Numbered from the stretch's first letter, positions 16,079-25,812 are shown. The stretch: 38,757 nucleotides of DNA from an uncultured Clostridia bacterium (GCA_947643415.1 CANRWA010000037.1:1-38757); one strand, 5' to 3'. Made by a program: numbers and translations. Notes: generated by a model from the sequence alone, not told the origin.

Positions 16079-16351
16079 GTGTCACGTTCATTAAAAAAGG
16101 GACCATTTGCGGACGCTCATCTTCTGAAGAAGATTGATGCAATGAATGAGTCTGGAGATAAATCAGTAATCAAAACCTGGTCACGCCGTTCCACTATTTT
16201 CCCAAGTTTTGTGGGACATACGATCGCTGTTCATGATGGAAGAAAACATGTTCCTGTATATGTGACTGAAGATATGGTAGGCCATAAACTGGGTGAGTTC
16301 GTGCTGACAAGAACTTATAAAGGCCATGGCAAAGACGAAAAAAGAGGATAA
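16079..16351 (+). CDS. rpsS: 30S ribosomal protein S19
   Basis: S19 (90 aa), 30S head protein in complex with S13. It begins [17 protein letters not shown] and has the signature [40 protein letters not shown]. The start is GTG, fixed by AAGGAGG about 8 bases upstream and by the family N terminus. Its TAA is followed after one base by the first copy of the 48-nt palindromic element, which makes the gap to rplV (182 bp) unusually long for this operon. Confidence 0.97.
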   Translation: MSRSLKKGPFADAHLLKKIDAMNESGDKSVIKTWSRRSTIFPSFVGHTIAVHDGRKHVPVYVTEDMVGHKLGEFVLTRTYKGHGKDEKRG

Positions 16352-16352
16352 T

Positions 16353-16483
16353 ATTGTCTCGAACAAGTTCGAGACATTGGAAGTTTGCGAAGCAAACTTC
16401 GGTTTGAAGAGAGCAGCAGAGCTGTTCTTGCCCCGCAATGTCTCGCTGCGTGGGACATTGGAAGTTTGCTTTGCAAACTTCGG
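16353..16483 (+). repeat. Tandem palindromic element, rpsS-rplV gap
   Basis: It holds four hairpins. Two are TGTCTCGAAC-AA-GTTCGAGACA (16355-16376) and GAAGTTTGC-GAA-GCAAACTTC (16380-16400). The other two are CAATGTC (16436-16442) against GACATTG (16454-16460), and GAAGTTTGC-TTT-GCAAACTTC (16461-16481). The second pair repeats the plan of the first. The first 48 bases (16353-16400) recur at 20473-20520 with five differences. Confidence 0.8.
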
Positions 16484-16533
16484 CCTGAGTAGTTATTATT
16501 TGTTTCAAATGTATGAAAGGAGGTTTCTGAGAA

Positions 16534-16920
16534 GTGGCTAAAGGACATAGATCACAGATCAAGAAAGAAAGAAACCAGAACAAAGATACAAGACCATCTG
16601 CTAAGTTGTCACATGCCAGAATTTCTGCACAGAAGGCAGGATTTGTACTGGATGCGATCCGCGGCAAGGATGTACAGACAGCACTTGGTATTTTGGAATA
16701 TAATCCAAGATATGCGTCTTCAGTGATTAAAAAACTGCTGAATTCCGCAATTGCAAATGCCGAGAATAACAACGGCATGGATCCGGAAAATCTCTACATT
16801 GATGAGTGCTTTGCAAACAAGGCAACTACGATGAAGAGAATCAGACCAAGAGCGCGTGGTATGGCTTATCGCATTGAGAAGAGAACATGTCATATTACCA
16901 TAATCTTGAATGAAAGATAA
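16534..16920 (+). CDS. rplV: 50S ribosomal protein L22
   Basis: L22 (128 aa) binds 23S rRNA and its beta-hairpin lines the exit tunnel. The core reads AKLSHARISAQKAGFVLDAIRGKDVQTALGIL, and the hairpin near the C terminus reads KRIRPRARGMAYRIEKRTCHITIIL. It starts with GTG, 10 bases after AAAGGAGG. The N-terminal extension MAKGHRSQIKKERNQNKDTRP is slightly longer than in Bacillus and is common in this clade as far as I know. Confidence 0.97.
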   Translation: MAKGHRSQIKKERNQNKDTRPSAKLSHARISAQKAGFVLDAIRGKDVQTALGILEYNPRYASSVIKKLLNSAIANAENNNGMDPENLYIDECFANKATTMKRIRPRARGMAYRIEKRTCHITIILNER

Positions 16921-16935
16921 TGAAAGGAGATCAAG

Positions 16936-17616
16936 ATGGGACAAAAAGTAAATCCACACGGCCTGAGAGTCGGCGTCATCAAAGACTGGGAATCCAGATG
17001 GTATGCAGATCCTGAGGAATTCTCCGACAACTTAGTTGAAGATTATAAAATCCGTGAATTCTTAAAGAAGGAATTATATCACGCAGGCATCTCCAAGATT
17101 GAGATCGAGAGGACTGCTGATCGCGTAAAAGTATTGGTATATACCGCTAAGCCAGGTGTAGTAATCGGCAAAGGCGGTTCAGAGATTGAGAAACTGAAAG
17201 CAAAACTTGCTTCTTATTCAGCAAAGAAGATACTGGTTGATATCAAAGAGGTGAAGAGGCCAGACAGCGATGCCCAGTTGGTAGCAGAGAATATTGCACA
17301 GCAGCTTGAGAACCGTATTTCTTTCCGCCGTGCCATGAAATCCTGTATGGGCCGTGCCATGAAGGCGGGGGCAAAGGGAATTAAGACGGCCTGTTCCGGA
17401 CGTCTTGGCGGAGCTGATATGGCTCGTACTGAGTTCTACAGCGAGGGCAATATTCCGCTGCAGACATTACGTGCAGACATTGATTACGGTTTTGCAGAAG
17501 CAAACACAACTTATGGTAAGATCGGTGTAAAGGCATGGATCTATCATGGTGAAGTACTTCCGACCAAAGGAGGAAAACCAGCCAAGGCTAGTTCGAAGGA
17601 AGGGAGCGATAAATAA
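16936..17616 (+). CDS. rpsC: 30S ribosomal protein S3
   Basis: S3 (226 aa), part of the mRNA entry site with helicase activity. It begins [22 protein letters not shown] and contains the KH domain ([17 protein letters not shown], about residues 74-90) followed by the S3 C-terminal domain ([35 protein letters not shown]). GAAAGGAG precedes the ATG. The TAA overlaps the rplP ATG. Length and motifs are normal. Confidence 0.98.
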   Translation: MGQKVNPHGLRVGVIKDWESRWYADPEEFSDNLVEDYKIREFLKKELYHAGISKIEIERTADRVKVLVYTAKPGVVIGKGGSEIEKLKAKLASYSAKKILVDIKEVKRPDSDAQLVAENIAQQLENRISFRRAMKSCMGRAMKAGAKGIKTACSGRLGGADMARTEFYSEGNIPLQTLRADIDYGFAEANTTYGKIGVKAWIYHGEVLPTKGGKPAKASSKEGSDK

Positions 17617-18053
17617 TGTTAATGCCTAAGAGAGTAAAACGTCGTAAACAGTTTCGCGGCTCCATGAAAGGAAAAGCGTTACGTGGTAATAAAATCACTT
17701 ATGGAGAATTTGGTCTTGTGGCCACTGAGCCGGCATGGATCCGTTCCAACCAGATCGAGGCAGCACGTATCGCCATGACACGTCATACGAAGCGTGGTGG
17801 TAAAGTGTGGATCAAGATTTTCCCTGATAAGCCAGTAACAAAGACACCTGCTGAGACTCGAATGGGTAAAGGTAAAGGTGCTTTGGAGTACTGGGTTGCA
17901 GTTGTTAAGCCAGGTCGTGTAATGTTTGAGATTGCCGGTGTGCCGGAAGATACAGCCAGAGAAGCATTGAGACTGGCTATGCACAAGCTGCCGATCAAAT
18001 GTAAGATTGTATCCCGTGCAGACTTAGAAGGAGGTGCAGGCAGTGAAGAATAA
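17616..18053 (+). CDS. rplP: 50S ribosomal protein L16
   Basis: L16 (145 aa) contacts the A-site tRNA region of the 50S subunit. It begins [21 protein letters not shown], the Firmicutes N terminus, which supports the ATG that overlaps the rpsC stop. The conserved part reads [28 protein letters not shown]. The coding region contains the AAGGAGG used by rpmC, whose start lies inside the end of this gene. Confidence 0.97.
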   Translation: MLMPKRVKRRKQFRGSMKGKALRGNKITYGEFGLVATEPAWIRSNQIEAARIAMTRHTKRGGKVWIKIFPDKPVTKTPAETRMGKGKGALEYWVAVVKPGRVMFEIAGVPEDTAREALRLAMHKLPIKCKIVSRADLEGGAGSEE

Positions 18054-18252
18054 AGAATTTATGAGTGGAATCGCAGGTATGTCACTGGCTGAATTAAATG
18101 ATGAGTTAGTCGCTGCCAAGAAGGAACTGTTTAACCTTAGATTCCAGAACGCAACAAACCAACTTGACAATACAAGCAGAATCAAAGAAGTCAGAAGAAA
18201 CATTGCTCGTATCCAGACAGCGATGTCGAAAGAACAGAAAGCAATAAATTAG
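18043..18252 (+). CDS. rpmC: 50S ribosomal protein L29
   Basis: L29 (69 aa), a small helical protein near the tunnel exit. The conserved part is [46 protein letters not shown] start it at the GTG at 18043, 8 bases after AAGGAGG (18028-18034). A GTG at 18034 overlaps that binding site and is unlikely. The gene overlaps the rplP end by 11 bases. Confidence 0.95.
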   Translation: MKNKEFMSGIAGMSLAELNDELVAAKKELFNLRFQNATNQLDNTSRIKEVRRNIARIQTAMSKEQKAIN

Positions 18253-18275
18253 GCTGAGGAAAGGAGGATTTTGTT

Positions 18276-18530
18276 GTGGATAGAAATCTTAGAAAGACCC
18301 GTACAGGAAAAGTTGTGAGCAATAAGATGGATAAGACCATCGTAGTAGCAGTAGTAGATAATGTAAAACATCCCCTCTACGGAAAGATCGTGAAGAGAAC
18401 TTACAAACTGAAGGCTCATGATGAGAATAATGAGTGCAACATTGGCGATAGAGTTAAGGTTATGGAGACAAGACCGCTGTCCAAGGACAAGAGATGGAGA
18501 CTTGTTGAAATTATAGAAAAAGCGAGATAA
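18276..18530 (+). CDS. rpsQ: 30S ribosomal protein S17
   Basis: S17 (84 aa), an OB-fold primary binder of 16S rRNA. It shows [45 protein letters not shown] and [23 protein letters not shown]. The start is GTG, 8 bases after AAAGGAGG. Normal length. Confidence 0.97.
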   Translation: MDRNLRKTRTGKVVSNKMDKTIVVAVVDNVKHPLYGKIVKRTYKLKAHDENNECNIGDRVKVMETRPLSKDKRWRLVEIIEKAR

Positions 18531-18597
18531 ACCGTTCGCTTCAGCCAGGTAAACTATTTGGCTTCAATAATTGAAACTCAGGAAAGGAGTATTTGTT

Positions 18598-18966
18598 ATG
18601 GTACAGCAGGAGACCAGATTAAAGGTTGCTGATAACACCGGAGCAAAAGAATTACTGTGTATCCGTGTTCTTGGCGGTTCTGTTAGAAGATATGCGGCTG
18701 TTGGCGATATCATCGTTGCTACGGTCAAAGATGCAACACCAGGCGGAGTTGTGAAGAAGGGTGATGTTGTGAAAGCAGTTGTAGTGCGTACAGTAAAAGA
18801 AATCCGCCGCCCAGATGGTTCTTATATCCGCTTTGATGAGAATGCAGCAGTTATCATCAAGGATGATAAGACTCCGAGAGGAACCCGTATTTTTGGACCG
18901 GTAGCTAGAGAGTTAAGAGAAAAACAATTTATGAAGATTGTTTCCTTAGCACCAGAAGTATTGTAA
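18598..18966 (+). CDS. rplN: 50S ribosomal protein L14
   Basis: L14 (122 aa), at the subunit interface. It begins [27 protein letters not shown] and ends [12 protein letters not shown] as in other bacteria. The start at 18598 follows AAAGGAG and matches the family N terminus; an upstream in-frame ATG at 18571 would add nine residues and lies before the binding site. The 67-bp gap before it contains only a short AGCCA/TGGCT arm pair and TTCAATAATTGAA. Confidence 0.98.
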   Translation: MVQQETRLKVADNTGAKELLCIRVLGGSVRRYAAVGDIIVATVKDATPGGVVKKGDVVKAVVVRTVKEIRRPDGSYIRFDENAAVIIKDDKTPRGTRIFGPVARELREKQFMKIVSLAPEVL

Positions 18967-18980
18967 GGAGGTGTCCCTAA

Positions 18981-19289
18981 GTGGCAACATCAAAGATTAA
19001 AAAAGGTGATACCGTTCGCGTTATTGCCGGTGTAGATAAAGGTAAAGAAGGAAAAGTCCTTGAAGTGAAGGATGGCAAAGTAAAGGTGGAAGGCATCAAT
19101 ATGGTAAAGATGCACGTGAAACCAAACCAGTCCAACATGAAAGGCGGCATCGTGGATAAAGAAGCGTTCTTCGATGTATCGAATGTAATGTATGTTGTGG
19201 ATGGCCAGGTTACCCGTGTTGGCTTCAAAGTGGAAGAGGGTAAGAAAAAAGTCCGTTATGCCAAAAAAACAGGCGCTGTTATTGATTAA
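18981..19289 (+). CDS. rplX: 50S ribosomal protein L24
   Basis: L24 (102 aa), an assembly initiator with a KOW motif ([23 protein letters not shown], about residues 6-28) followed by the family segment [32 protein letters not shown]. It starts with GTG, placed by GGAGGTG upstream. Normal length. Confidence 0.97.
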   Translation: MATSKIKKGDTVRVIAGVDKGKEGKVLEVKDGKVKVEGINMVKMHVKPNQSNMKGGIVDKEAFFDVSNVMYVVDGQVTRVGFKVEEGKKKVRYAKKTGAVID

Positions 19290-19313
19290 TAAGGAGAGGA
19301 GGTACTGTTAAGG

Positions 19314-19853
19314 ATGGCTAGATTAAAGGAGACATATTTAAACGAGATCGTTGATGCGATGATGAAGAAGTTTGAGTATAAAAATGTTATGCAGGTACCA
19401 AAGCTCGAGAAGATTGTGATCAATATGGGCGTTGGTGAAGCAAAAGATAACTCCAAGGTTTTGGATACAGCGATTAGTGACCTTGAGATCATCACAGGTC
19501 AGAAAGCTGTTGTAACAAGGGCAAAGAAGTCTGTAGCGAATTTCAAGCTTCGTGAGGGGCAGCCAATCGGATGTAAGGTTACACTCCGCGGCAAGAAGAT
19601 GTATGAATTTGCAGATCGTCTGATCAACCTTGCGCTTCCGCGGGTACGTGACTTCCGTGGCGTAAATCCAAATGCTTTTGATGGTCGTGGAAATTACGCT
19701 CTTGGCATTAAAGAGCAGTTGATCTTCCCTGAGATTGAGTATGATAAGGTAGATAAGGTAAGGGGCATGGATATTATTTTTGTCACTACCGCTCAGACAG
19801 ATGAAGAAGCACGTGAACTCTTGGCACAGTTTGGTATGCCGTTTAAGAAATAG
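19314..19853 (+). CDS. rplE: 50S ribosomal protein L5
   Basis: L5 (179 aa) binds 5S rRNA. The conserved stretches are [49 protein letters not shown] and [41 protein letters not shown] precedes the ATG by about 12 bases. Normal length. Confidence 0.98.
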   Translation: MARLKETYLNEIVDAMMKKFEYKNVMQVPKLEKIVINMGVGEAKDNSKVLDTAISDLEIITGQKAVVTRAKKSVANFKLREGQPIGCKVTLRGKKMYEFADRLINLALPRVRDFRGVNPNAFDGRGNYALGIKEQLIFPEIEYDKVDKVRGMDIIFVTTAQTDEEARELLAQFGMPFKK

Positions 19854-19868
19854 TTAGGAGGTTATTTC

Positions 19869-20054
19869 ATGGCTAAAAAGTCTTTGAAGATTAAGCAGCA
19901 GCGTAAACCTAAGTTCTCTACCAGAGCGTACACTCGCTGCAAGATTTGTGGACGTCCACATGGATATCTGAGAAAATACGGAATCTGTAGAATCTGCTTC
20001 CGTGAATTAGCTTACAAGGGTCAGATCCCTGGCGTTAAAAAAGCGAGTTGGTAA
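19869..20054 (+). CDS. rpsN: 30S ribosomal protein S14, zinc-binding type
   Basis: Short (61 aa) zinc-binding S14. The four ligands are visible as CKIC (residues 23-26) and CRIC (39-42). Only this C+ form is present in the window; many Firmicutes also keep a longer zinc-free paralogue that is induced on zinc starvation. TTAGGAGG precedes the ATG. Confidence 0.97.
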   Translation: MAKKSLKIKQQRKPKFSTRAYTRCKICGRPHGYLRKYGICRICFRELAYKGQIPGVKKASW

Positions 20055-20069
20055 AGGAGGAAACCGAGA

Positions 20070-20471
20070 ATGACAATGAGTGATCCTATTGCAGATATGC
20101 TTACAAGAATCCGTAATGCAAATACTGCAAAACATGATACAGTTGATATTCCTTCTTCCAAAATGAAGGTTTCGATTGCTGAGATTCTTTTAAAGGAAGG
20201 ATATATCAAAAACTTTGAGGTAGTAGAAGTAGATGGTTTCAAATCCATTCATATGACATTGAAATATGGCAGGGATAAGAATGAGAAGATCATTTCTGGC
20301 CTGAAGAGGATCTCTAAGCCGGGACTTCGTGTGTATGCTGGTACAGATGAGCTGCCAACCGTTCTTGGCGGCCTTGGAATCGCTATTATTTCTACAAATA
20401 AAGGAGTAATGACAGATAAGCAGGCACGTAAAGAGAACGTAGGCGGGGAAGTACTTGCTTTCGTCTGGTAA
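20070..20471 (+). CDS. rpsH: 30S ribosomal protein S8
   Basis: S8 (133 aa), a primary 16S rRNA binder and, in E. coli, the repressor of the spc operon. It begins [18 protein letters not shown] and ends [17 protein letters not shown], with the family segment [29 protein letters not shown] precedes the first ATG; a second ATG two codons in is possible. The second copy of the 48-nt palindromic element begins one base after its stop. Confidence 0.98.
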   Translation: MTMSDPIADMLTRIRNANTAKHDTVDIPSSKMKVSIAEILLKEGYIKNFEVVEVDGFKSIHMTLKYGRDKNEKIISGLKRISKPGLRVYAGTDELPTVLGGLGIAIISTNKGVMTDKQARKENVGGEVLAFVW

Positions 20472-20472
20472 C

Positions 20473-20520
20473 ATTGTCTCGAGCAAGCTCGAGCCATTTG
20501 AAGTTTGCAAAGCAAACTTC
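20473..20520 (+). repeat. 48-nt palindromic element, rpsH-rplF gap
   Basis: The first hairpin is CTCGAGC-AA-GCTCGAG (20478-20493) and the second is GAAGTTTGC-AAA-GCAAACTTC (20500-20520). It begins one base after the rpsH stop. It matches 16353-16400 at 43 of 48 positions. Two of the five differences form a compensatory pair, A-T at one site and G-C here, which keeps the first stem paired. Confidence 0.85.
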
Positions 20521-20598
20521 TTTGACAAAAGAAGTTTTGATAAGAGAGTTATGAAACGGTAAAAGTAATACCCCAAAAAAGAAATAGGAGGTAACGGC

Positions 20599-21141
20599 AT
20601 GTCACGAATTGGAAGAATGCCTATCGCGGTACCTGCAGGCGTAACTGTAGATATTGCAGAAAATAATCAGGTGACGGTAAAAGGTCCAAAGGGGACTCTG
20701 GAAAGAGTATTACCCGCAGAGATGACCATTACAAAAGAGGGCGAGGAAATCACAGTAACCCGTCCAAGTGATATAAAGAAAATGAAATCCCTTCATGGCC
20801 TGACAAGAACGCTCATTTATAATATGATCGTTGGTGTTACAGAAGGATATGAGAAGAAACTGGAAGTAAACGGTGTAGGTTACCGTGCTGCAAAGCAGGG
20901 TAAGAAACTGGTTCTTTCCCTTGGATATTCCCATCCGGTAGAGATGGAAGATCCGGAGGGAATCGAAGTCACTGTTGATGGACAGAATCTTATCATCGTA
21001 AAGGGAATTGATAAAGAAAAAGTTGGCCAGTACGCTGCTGAGATCCGCGAGAAGAGAGCACCGGAACCTTATAAGGGTAAGGGTATCAAATATGTGGATG
21101 AAGTGATACGGCGTAAAGTTGGTAAGACTGGTAAGAAGTAG
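20599..21141 (+). CDS. rplF: 50S ribosomal protein L6
   Basis: L6 (180 aa), near the factor-binding site. It begins [19 protein letters not shown] and has the C-terminal signature [36 protein letters not shown] precedes the ATG. The gap before it is 127 bp because of the palindromic element. Normal length. Confidence 0.98.
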   Translation: MSRIGRMPIAVPAGVTVDIAENNQVTVKGPKGTLERVLPAEMTITKEGEEITVTRPSDIKKMKSLHGLTRTLIYNMIVGVTEGYEKKLEVNGVGYRAAKQGKKLVLSLGYSHPVEMEDPEGIEVTVDGQNLIIVKGIDKEKVGQYAAEIREKRAPEPYKGKGIKYVDEVIRRKVGKTGKK

Positions 21142-21157
21142 AAAGGAGTAAATAAGA

Positions 21158-21526
21158 ATGGTTAGTAAGAAGGTTAGAAGCGAAGTTCGCAAAAATAAAC
21201 ATAGAAGAATACGCAGCCGTTTGTCTGGTACTCCTGAGAAACCACGTTTGTCTGTGTTCCGTAGTAATAAGCATATGTATGCACAGGTTATTGATGATGT
21301 TGCTGGTAATACGATCGTTTCCGCATCCACTCTTCAGGCAGAGGTAAAAGATGGGCTGGAGAAAACAAATGATATTACAGCAGCCAGTAAGCTTGGTGAA
21401 GTGATCGCTAAGAAGGCACTGGATAATGGTATTAAGAAAGTAGTATTTGACCGTGGCGGTTATATTTATCAGGGTAAAGTGAAAGCATTGGCAGACGCAG
21501 CTAGAGAAGCTGGTCTGGAATTCTAA
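21158..21526 (+). CDS. rplR: 50S ribosomal protein L18
   Basis: L18 (122 aa) binds 5S rRNA together with L5. It has [42 protein letters not shown] and ends [26 protein letters not shown] as expected. GAAAGGAG precedes the ATG. Normal length. Confidence 0.98.
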   Translation: MVSKKVRSEVRKNKHRRIRSRLSGTPEKPRLSVFRSNKHMYAQVIDDVAGNTIVSASTLQAEVKDGLEKTNDITAASKLGEVIAKKALDNGIKKVVFDRGGYIYQGKVKALADAAREAGLEF

Positions 21527-21541
21527 TAAGGAGGAGAACAC

Positions 21542-22051
21542 ATGAAACGTGAGATTATTGATGCTAGTCAGTTTGAATTAGAAGATAAAGTAGTATCAAT
21601 TAAACGTGTAACCAAGGTTGTTAAGGGCGGTCGTAATATGCGTTTCACGGCACTTGTCGTTGTAGGCGACGGCAACGGACACGTTGGTGCAGGTTTAGGC
21701 AAGGCAACAGAAATTCCGGAAGCGATCCGTAAAGGGAAAGAGGCGGCTGCAAAGTCTCTGATCAAAGTACCTCTTGACGAGAACCGTAGTATTCCGCATG
21801 ATTTCATTGGTAAATTCGGAAGTGCTTCTGTATTGATGAAGAAGTCCCCGGAAGGTACTGGTATTATCGCAGGTGGTCCTGCCCGTGCCGTACTTGAGTT
21901 GGCTGGATTCAAAAATATCCGTACAAAGTCTCTCGGATCCCGTAATAAGCAGAATGTAGTGCTTGCTACCATCGCCGGGCTGAAAGAACTGAAGACTCCG
22001 GAAGAAGTAGCAAAGCTCCGCGGTATTTCCGTAGAAGAAGTTCTGGGCTAG
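21542..22051 (+). CDS. rpsE: 30S ribosomal protein S5
   Basis: S5 (169 aa), involved in decoding accuracy; spectinomycin resistance maps to its loop in other species. It shows [40 protein letters not shown] (about residues 17-56) and the C-terminal [26 protein letters not shown] precedes the ATG. Normal length. Confidence 0.98.
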   Translation: MKREIIDASQFELEDKVVSIKRVTKVVKGGRNMRFTALVVVGDGNGHVGAGLGKATEIPEAIRKGKEAAAKSLIKVPLDENRSIPHDFIGKFGSASVLMKKSPEGTGIIAGGPARAVLELAGFKNIRTKSLGSRNKQNVVLATIAGLKELKTPEEVAKLRGISVEEVLG

Positions 22052-22064
22052 GAGGTGCAGAAAA

Positions 22065-22247
22065 ATGGCAGATAAATTGAGAATCACATTAGTTAAATCT
22101 ACGATCGGTGCTATTCCAAAGCACAGGAAGACAGTAGAGGCTCTTGGTCTCAGAAAGTTAAACAAAACAGTAGAAATGCCTGATAACGCTGCAACGCGTG
22201 GTCAGATTCAGCAGATCAGGCATTTGGTCAAGGTGGAAGAAATCTAA
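22065..22247 (+). CDS. rpmD: 50S ribosomal protein L30
   Basis: L30 (60 aa), a small ferredoxin-like-fold protein. It reads [44 protein letters not shown], which is close to the family core. AGGAGGT precedes the ATG by about 10 bases. Confidence 0.97.
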   Translation: MADKLRITLVKSTIGAIPKHRKTVEALGLRKLNKTVEMPDNAATRGQIQQIRHLVKVEEI

Positions 22248-22264
22248 TCAGGAGGTGCAAGAGA

Positions 22265-22705
22265 ATGAATTTATCAGAGTTGAAACCGGCCGATGGTTCT
22301 AAGCAGAGCAATGCGTTTAGAAGAGGCCGCGGCCATGGTTCAGGAAATGGTAAGACTGCCGGTAAAGGCCACAAGGGACAGAAGGCCCGTTCAGGGGCTC
22401 CAAGACCTGGTTTCGAGGGTGGTCAGTTACCATTATACATGAGATTACCGAAGAGAGGATTTACAAACATCAATAGTAAAGATATCGTCGGGATCAATGT
22501 GGAACTTCTGAATGCTTTTGAGGATGGTGCGGAGGTAACAGTGGCTGCGCTTATCGAAAAAGGCATCGTAAAGAATCCAAAAGACGGAGTTAAGATTCTT
22601 GGAAATGGAGAATTAACCAAAAAGCTTGATGTTAAAGTAAATGCCTATAGTGCAGGTGCTCTTGAGAAGATTCAGGCCGCAGGTGGAAAAGCAGAGGTGA
22701 TCTAA
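22265..22705 (+). CDS. rplO: 50S ribosomal protein L15
   Basis: L15 (146 aa), a late 50S assembly protein. The N terminus is the typical Gly-rich basic extension ([41 protein letters not shown]). AGGAGGT precedes the ATG. Its TAA overlaps the secY start as TAATG, which couples the two. Confidence 0.97.
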   Translation: MNLSELKPADGSKQSNAFRRGRGHGSGNGKTAGKGHKGQKARSGAPRPGFEGGQLPLYMRLPKRGFTNINSKDIVGINVELLNAFEDGAEVTVAALIEKGIVKNPKDGVKILGNGELTKKLDVKVNAYSAGALEKIQAAGGKAEVI

Positions 22706-24039
22706 TGTTGACAACGATTCAGAATGCGTTAAAGACGAAAGAGATCCGCATGAAACTTCTGTATGTCCTGTTTGCCCTGATTATTGTCCGGATCGGATGT
22801 AATATCCCGGTTCCGGGCGTAGATGCGAAAGTAATACAGGAGATGTTTGATAACAATCAGGCATTGGGATTTCTGGATGTCATGACTGGTGGATCTTTCT
22901 CAAGAATGTCCATCTTTGCATTGAACATTACACCATATATTACAGCGTCTATTATATTACAGCTTCTGACTATTGCCATTCCCCGTCTTGAGGAAATGCA
23001 GAAGGACGGAGAAGATGGACGCAAGAAGATAAATGAGTACACCAGATATCTGTCAATCGTGCTGGCAGTGATCGAAGGTGTTGCCATTATCATTGGATTC
23101 CGCAACCAGAATTTATTTACGGCTGGCGGATATGTACCGCTGATCGTTGCTGTAGTAGCACTGACAGCAGGTGCTGCATTCCTGATGTGGCTCGGTGAGC
23201 AGATTACGGAGAAGGGAGTGGGAAATGGTATCTCTATTATCCTGCTGATCAATATCGTTGCCCGTATTCCGAGTGATCTGTCTAACCTGTATACAACCTA
23301 TATTGCCGGTGCCGGCAATCTTACCAATGCCATTGTGGCGGGAGTGATCATTCTGGCTATTATTCTGGCAATGTTTGTGTTTATCGTGTGGCTGCAGGAT
23401 GGTGAGAGAAGGATTCCGGTTCAGTATGCAAAGAAGATCCAGGGAAGAAAAGTGGCTGGCGGACAGTCTACCCACATTCCTTTGAAAGTGAATACGGCAG
23501 GTGTCATTCCTGTTATCTTTGCCAGTTCCATGATGTCCCTTCCTGTCGTGATCGCAAGCTTTGCTGGCATTCAGCCGGCTACTGGTCCGAATGCGACTGT
23601 ATTTCAGAAACTCCTGACGGTTTGTAACCAGAGTGACTGGTGCAAGATTGGAAGCTGGGGAGAGTTCAAATACACATTGGGATTGCTTGTCTATATTGTA
23701 TTGGTGATCTTCTTTGCGTATTTCTATACCTCTGTTACTTTCAATCCACTGGAGATCTCCAACAATATGAAGAAGCAGGGTGGATTTATCCCAGGCATCC
23801 GTCCAGGAAAGCCAACGACAGATTATCTTACTTCTGTATTGAACAGCATCGTATTCCTGGGAGCAGTTGGAATGGTCATTGTCTGTGTCCTTCCGATCTT
23901 TTTCTCAGGTGCATTTGGAGCAGATGTTTCATTTAGTGGCACATCTCTGATCATCGTCGTAGGTGTAGTCATTGAGACATTGAAACAGATTGAGTCTCTG
24001 GTTCTGGTCCGCCATTACAAGGGATTCCTTGGAAACTGA
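22705..24039 (+). CDS. secY: Protein translocase subunit SecY
   Basis: Central channel of the Sec translocon in the cytoplasmic membrane (444 aa). About ten membrane helices can be seen. Family stretches are IRMKLLYVLFALIIVRIGCNIPVPGVD (first helix), ALNITPYITASIILQLLTIAIPRLEEM (plug and second helix) and GERRIPVQYAKKIQGRK, together with the cytoplasmic loop FNPLEISNNMKKQGGFIPGIRPGKPT. The start overlaps the rplO stop. The usual position in the spc operon supports the call. Confidence 0.98.
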   Translation: MLTTIQNALKTKEIRMKLLYVLFALIIVRIGCNIPVPGVDAKVIQEMFDNNQALGFLDVMTGGSFSRMSIFALNITPYITASIILQLLTIAIPRLEEMQKDGEDGRKKINEYTRYLSIVLAVIEGVAIIIGFRNQNLFTAGGYVPLIVAVVALTAGAAFLMWLGEQITEKGVGNGISIILLINIVARIPSDLSNLYTTYIAGAGNLTNAIVAGVIILAIILAMFVFIVWLQDGERRIPVQYAKKIQGRKVAGGQSTHIPLKVNTAGVIPVIFASSMMSLPVVIASFAGIQPATGPNATVFQKLLTVCNQSDWCKIGSWGEFKYTLGLLVYIVLVIFFAYFYTSVTFNPLEISNNMKKQGGFIPGIRPGKPTTDYLTSVLNSIVFLGAVGMVIVCVLPIFFSGAFGADVSFSGTSLIIVVGVVIETLKQIESLVLVRHYKGFLGN

Positions 24040-24147
24040 TCAATATGCCGTGCCAAGCGGCAGAAAAAATAGATGGCCGCCTGCCAGAACCATACTGGTG
24101 GGAGGTCTCTTATCGCTTATATTTATATAATAGAAAGGATGCATAGT

Positions 24148-24792
24148 ATGAAAATTGTTATGTTAGGTGCTCCGGGTGCCGGCAAAGGTACCCAGGCAAA
24201 GATGATTTCTGAAAAGTATGGAATTCCTCATATTTCCACCGGAGATATCTTCCGTGCCAATATCAAGGAAAACACTGAACTTGGACAGAAAGCAAAGGGT
24301 TACATGGATAAGGGCCTTCTGGTTCCGGATGAGCTGGTAGTAGATCTGGTAGTAGACCGTCTGGCTCAGGACGATGCAAAAAAGGGTTATGTACTGGATG
24401 GTTTCCCAAGAACCATTCCACAGGCAGAAGCGCTGACAGAAGCTTTGGCTAAGATCGGGGAAAAGCTGGATTATGCCATTGATGTGGATGTGCCGGATGA
24501 GAACATCGTGAACCGTATGTCTGGCAGACGTGCCTGTGTGAAATGTGGCGGAACCTATCACATCAAATATAACCCCACCAAAGTAGAGGGTGTCTGTGAT
24601 GCCTGCGGCGGTGAACTGATTCTCCGCGATGATGACAAACCGGAGACAGTTCAGCAGAGACTCAGTGTATATCATGAGCAGACACAGCCTCTGATCGATT
24701 ATTATACAAAAGAGGGGATCCTCAAAGAGGTTGACGGAACAGTGGATCTGAATGATGTATTTGCGGCGATCGTTACAATCCTGGAAAAATAA
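24148..24792 (+). CDS. adk: Adenylate kinase
   Basis: Interconverts ATP plus AMP and two ADP. The 214-residue protein has the P-loop [10 protein letters not shown] (residues 7-16), the AMP-binding segment [12 protein letters not shown] and the DGFPRT motif. The LID domain carries CxxC pairs (CVKCGG, CDACGG), so it is the zinc-bearing Gram-positive type. I start at 24148, after AAAGGATG, because the P-loop then lies at the usual distance; a longer frame from 24073 lacks a binding site. The 108-bp gap after secY shows only weak arm pairs. Confidence 0.98.
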   Translation: MKIVMLGAPGAGKGTQAKMISEKYGIPHISTGDIFRANIKENTELGQKAKGYMDKGLLVPDELVVDLVVDRLAQDDAKKGYVLDGFPRTIPQAEALTEALAKIGEKLDYAIDVDVPDENIVNRMSGRRACVKCGGTYHIKYNPTKVEGVCDACGGELILRDDDKPETVQQRLSVYHEQTQPLIDYYTKEGILKEVDGTVDLNDVFAAIVTILEK

Positions 24793-24794
24793 CC

Positions 24795-25550
24795 ATGGCA
24801 GTGACGATCAAATCCGAACAGGAAATTCAGTTAATGCGTGATGCCGGAAAGATTCTCGCTGAGGTTCATGAGAGGCTTGCCGAGATCATTGCACCAGGTA
24901 TCACTACCTGGGATATTGACCGGAAGGGGGAAGAGATGATCCGCGAAGCGGGCTGCATTCCCTCTTTCAAGGGATATCAGGGATATCCGGCATCCATCTG
25001 TGTATCCATCAATGATGAAGTGGTTCATGGGATTCCCAATAAGGACCATCGTCTCTTTGAAGGCGATATTGTCAGTCTGGATGCCGGGGTGATCTACCAG
25101 GGATATCAGTCAGATGCTGCGAGGACTCATGGTGTCGGTAAAGTCGATCCGGAGTCGCAGCGCCTGATGGATGTGACGAAAGAGAGTTTTTTCAGGGGAA
25201 TCGAATATGCCAGGCCAGGCAATCATCTCTATCAGGTCTCCGCTGCGATTCAGAGATTTGTAGAGAAAAACGGCTACTCTGTTGTCCGTGCCCTCGTTGG
25301 TCATGGGATCGGCAGAGAGATGCATGAGGAGCCGCAGATTCCGAATTATAAGCCAATGATCCGCAGAGGGATCAGACTGCGTCCGGGCATGACACTTGCC
25401 ATCGAACCAATGGTGAATGCAGGAAAGTACGAGGTCTGGATGTTGGAAGACGACTGGACGGTTGTTACGCGGGATGGTACGAGATCCGCTCATTATGAAA
25501 ATACCGTTTTGATCACAGAAGGTGATCCCGAAATCTTATCATTGTTATAG
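24795..25550 (+). CDS. map: Methionine aminopeptidase, type I
   Basis: Removes the initiator methionine from nascent proteins. The 251-residue protein has the metal-ligand regions VSLDAGVIYQGYQSDAARTHGVG (two Asp), GHGIGREMHEEPQIPNY (His) and MTLAIEPMV (Glu), with the last Glu in HYENTVLITEGDPEIL. Its ATG lies two bases after the adk stop, so it is translationally coupled. Normal length for a type Ia enzyme without an extension. Confidence 0.97.
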   Translation: MAVTIKSEQEIQLMRDAGKILAEVHERLAEIIAPGITTWDIDRKGEEMIREAGCIPSFKGYQGYPASICVSINDEVVHGIPNKDHRLFEGDIVSLDAGVIYQGYQSDAARTHGVGKVDPESQRLMDVTKESFFRGIEYARPGNHLYQVSAAIQRFVEKNGYSVVRALVGHGIGREMHEEPQIPNYKPMIRRGIRLRPGMTLAIEPMVNAGKYEVWMLEDDWTVVTRDGTRSAHYENTVLITEGDPEILSLL

Positions 25551-25570
25551 AAGTGTGAATGGAGGTAAAA

Positions 25571-25789
25571 ATGTCAAAATCAGATGTTATTGAAATTGAG
25601 GGAACAGTAGTTGAAAAACTGCCAAATGCAATGTTTCAGGTGGAGTTGGAAAATGGCCACAAAGTCCTGGCCCATATCAGTGGAAAGCTTCGTATGAATT
25701 TTATCCGTATCCTGCCAGGTGACAAAGTTACATTGGAACTATCCCCATATGACCTGACAAAAGGCAGAATCGTATGGAGAGATAAATAA
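25571..25789 (+). CDS. infA: Translation initiation factor IF-1
   Basis: IF-1 (72 aa) is a single OB-fold that binds the 30S A site. It reads [22 protein letters not shown] and ends [23 protein letters not shown] as in other bacteria. The ATG at 25571 follows GGAGG by 5 bases; a start four codons upstream would overlap that binding site. Typical place between map and rpmJ. Confidence 0.98.
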   Translation: MSKSDVIEIEGTVVEKLPNAMFQVELENGHKVLAHISGKLRMNFIRILPGDKVTLELSPYDLTKGRIVWRDK

Positions 25790-25812
25790 CCAGTTTATAT
25801 ATATTGTTGTAA

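Noticed and set aside
24073..24147. Longer start for adenylate kinase
   Set aside because: The extra residues have no counterpart in the family, and the ATG at 24148 has its own binding site and places the P-loop at residue 7.
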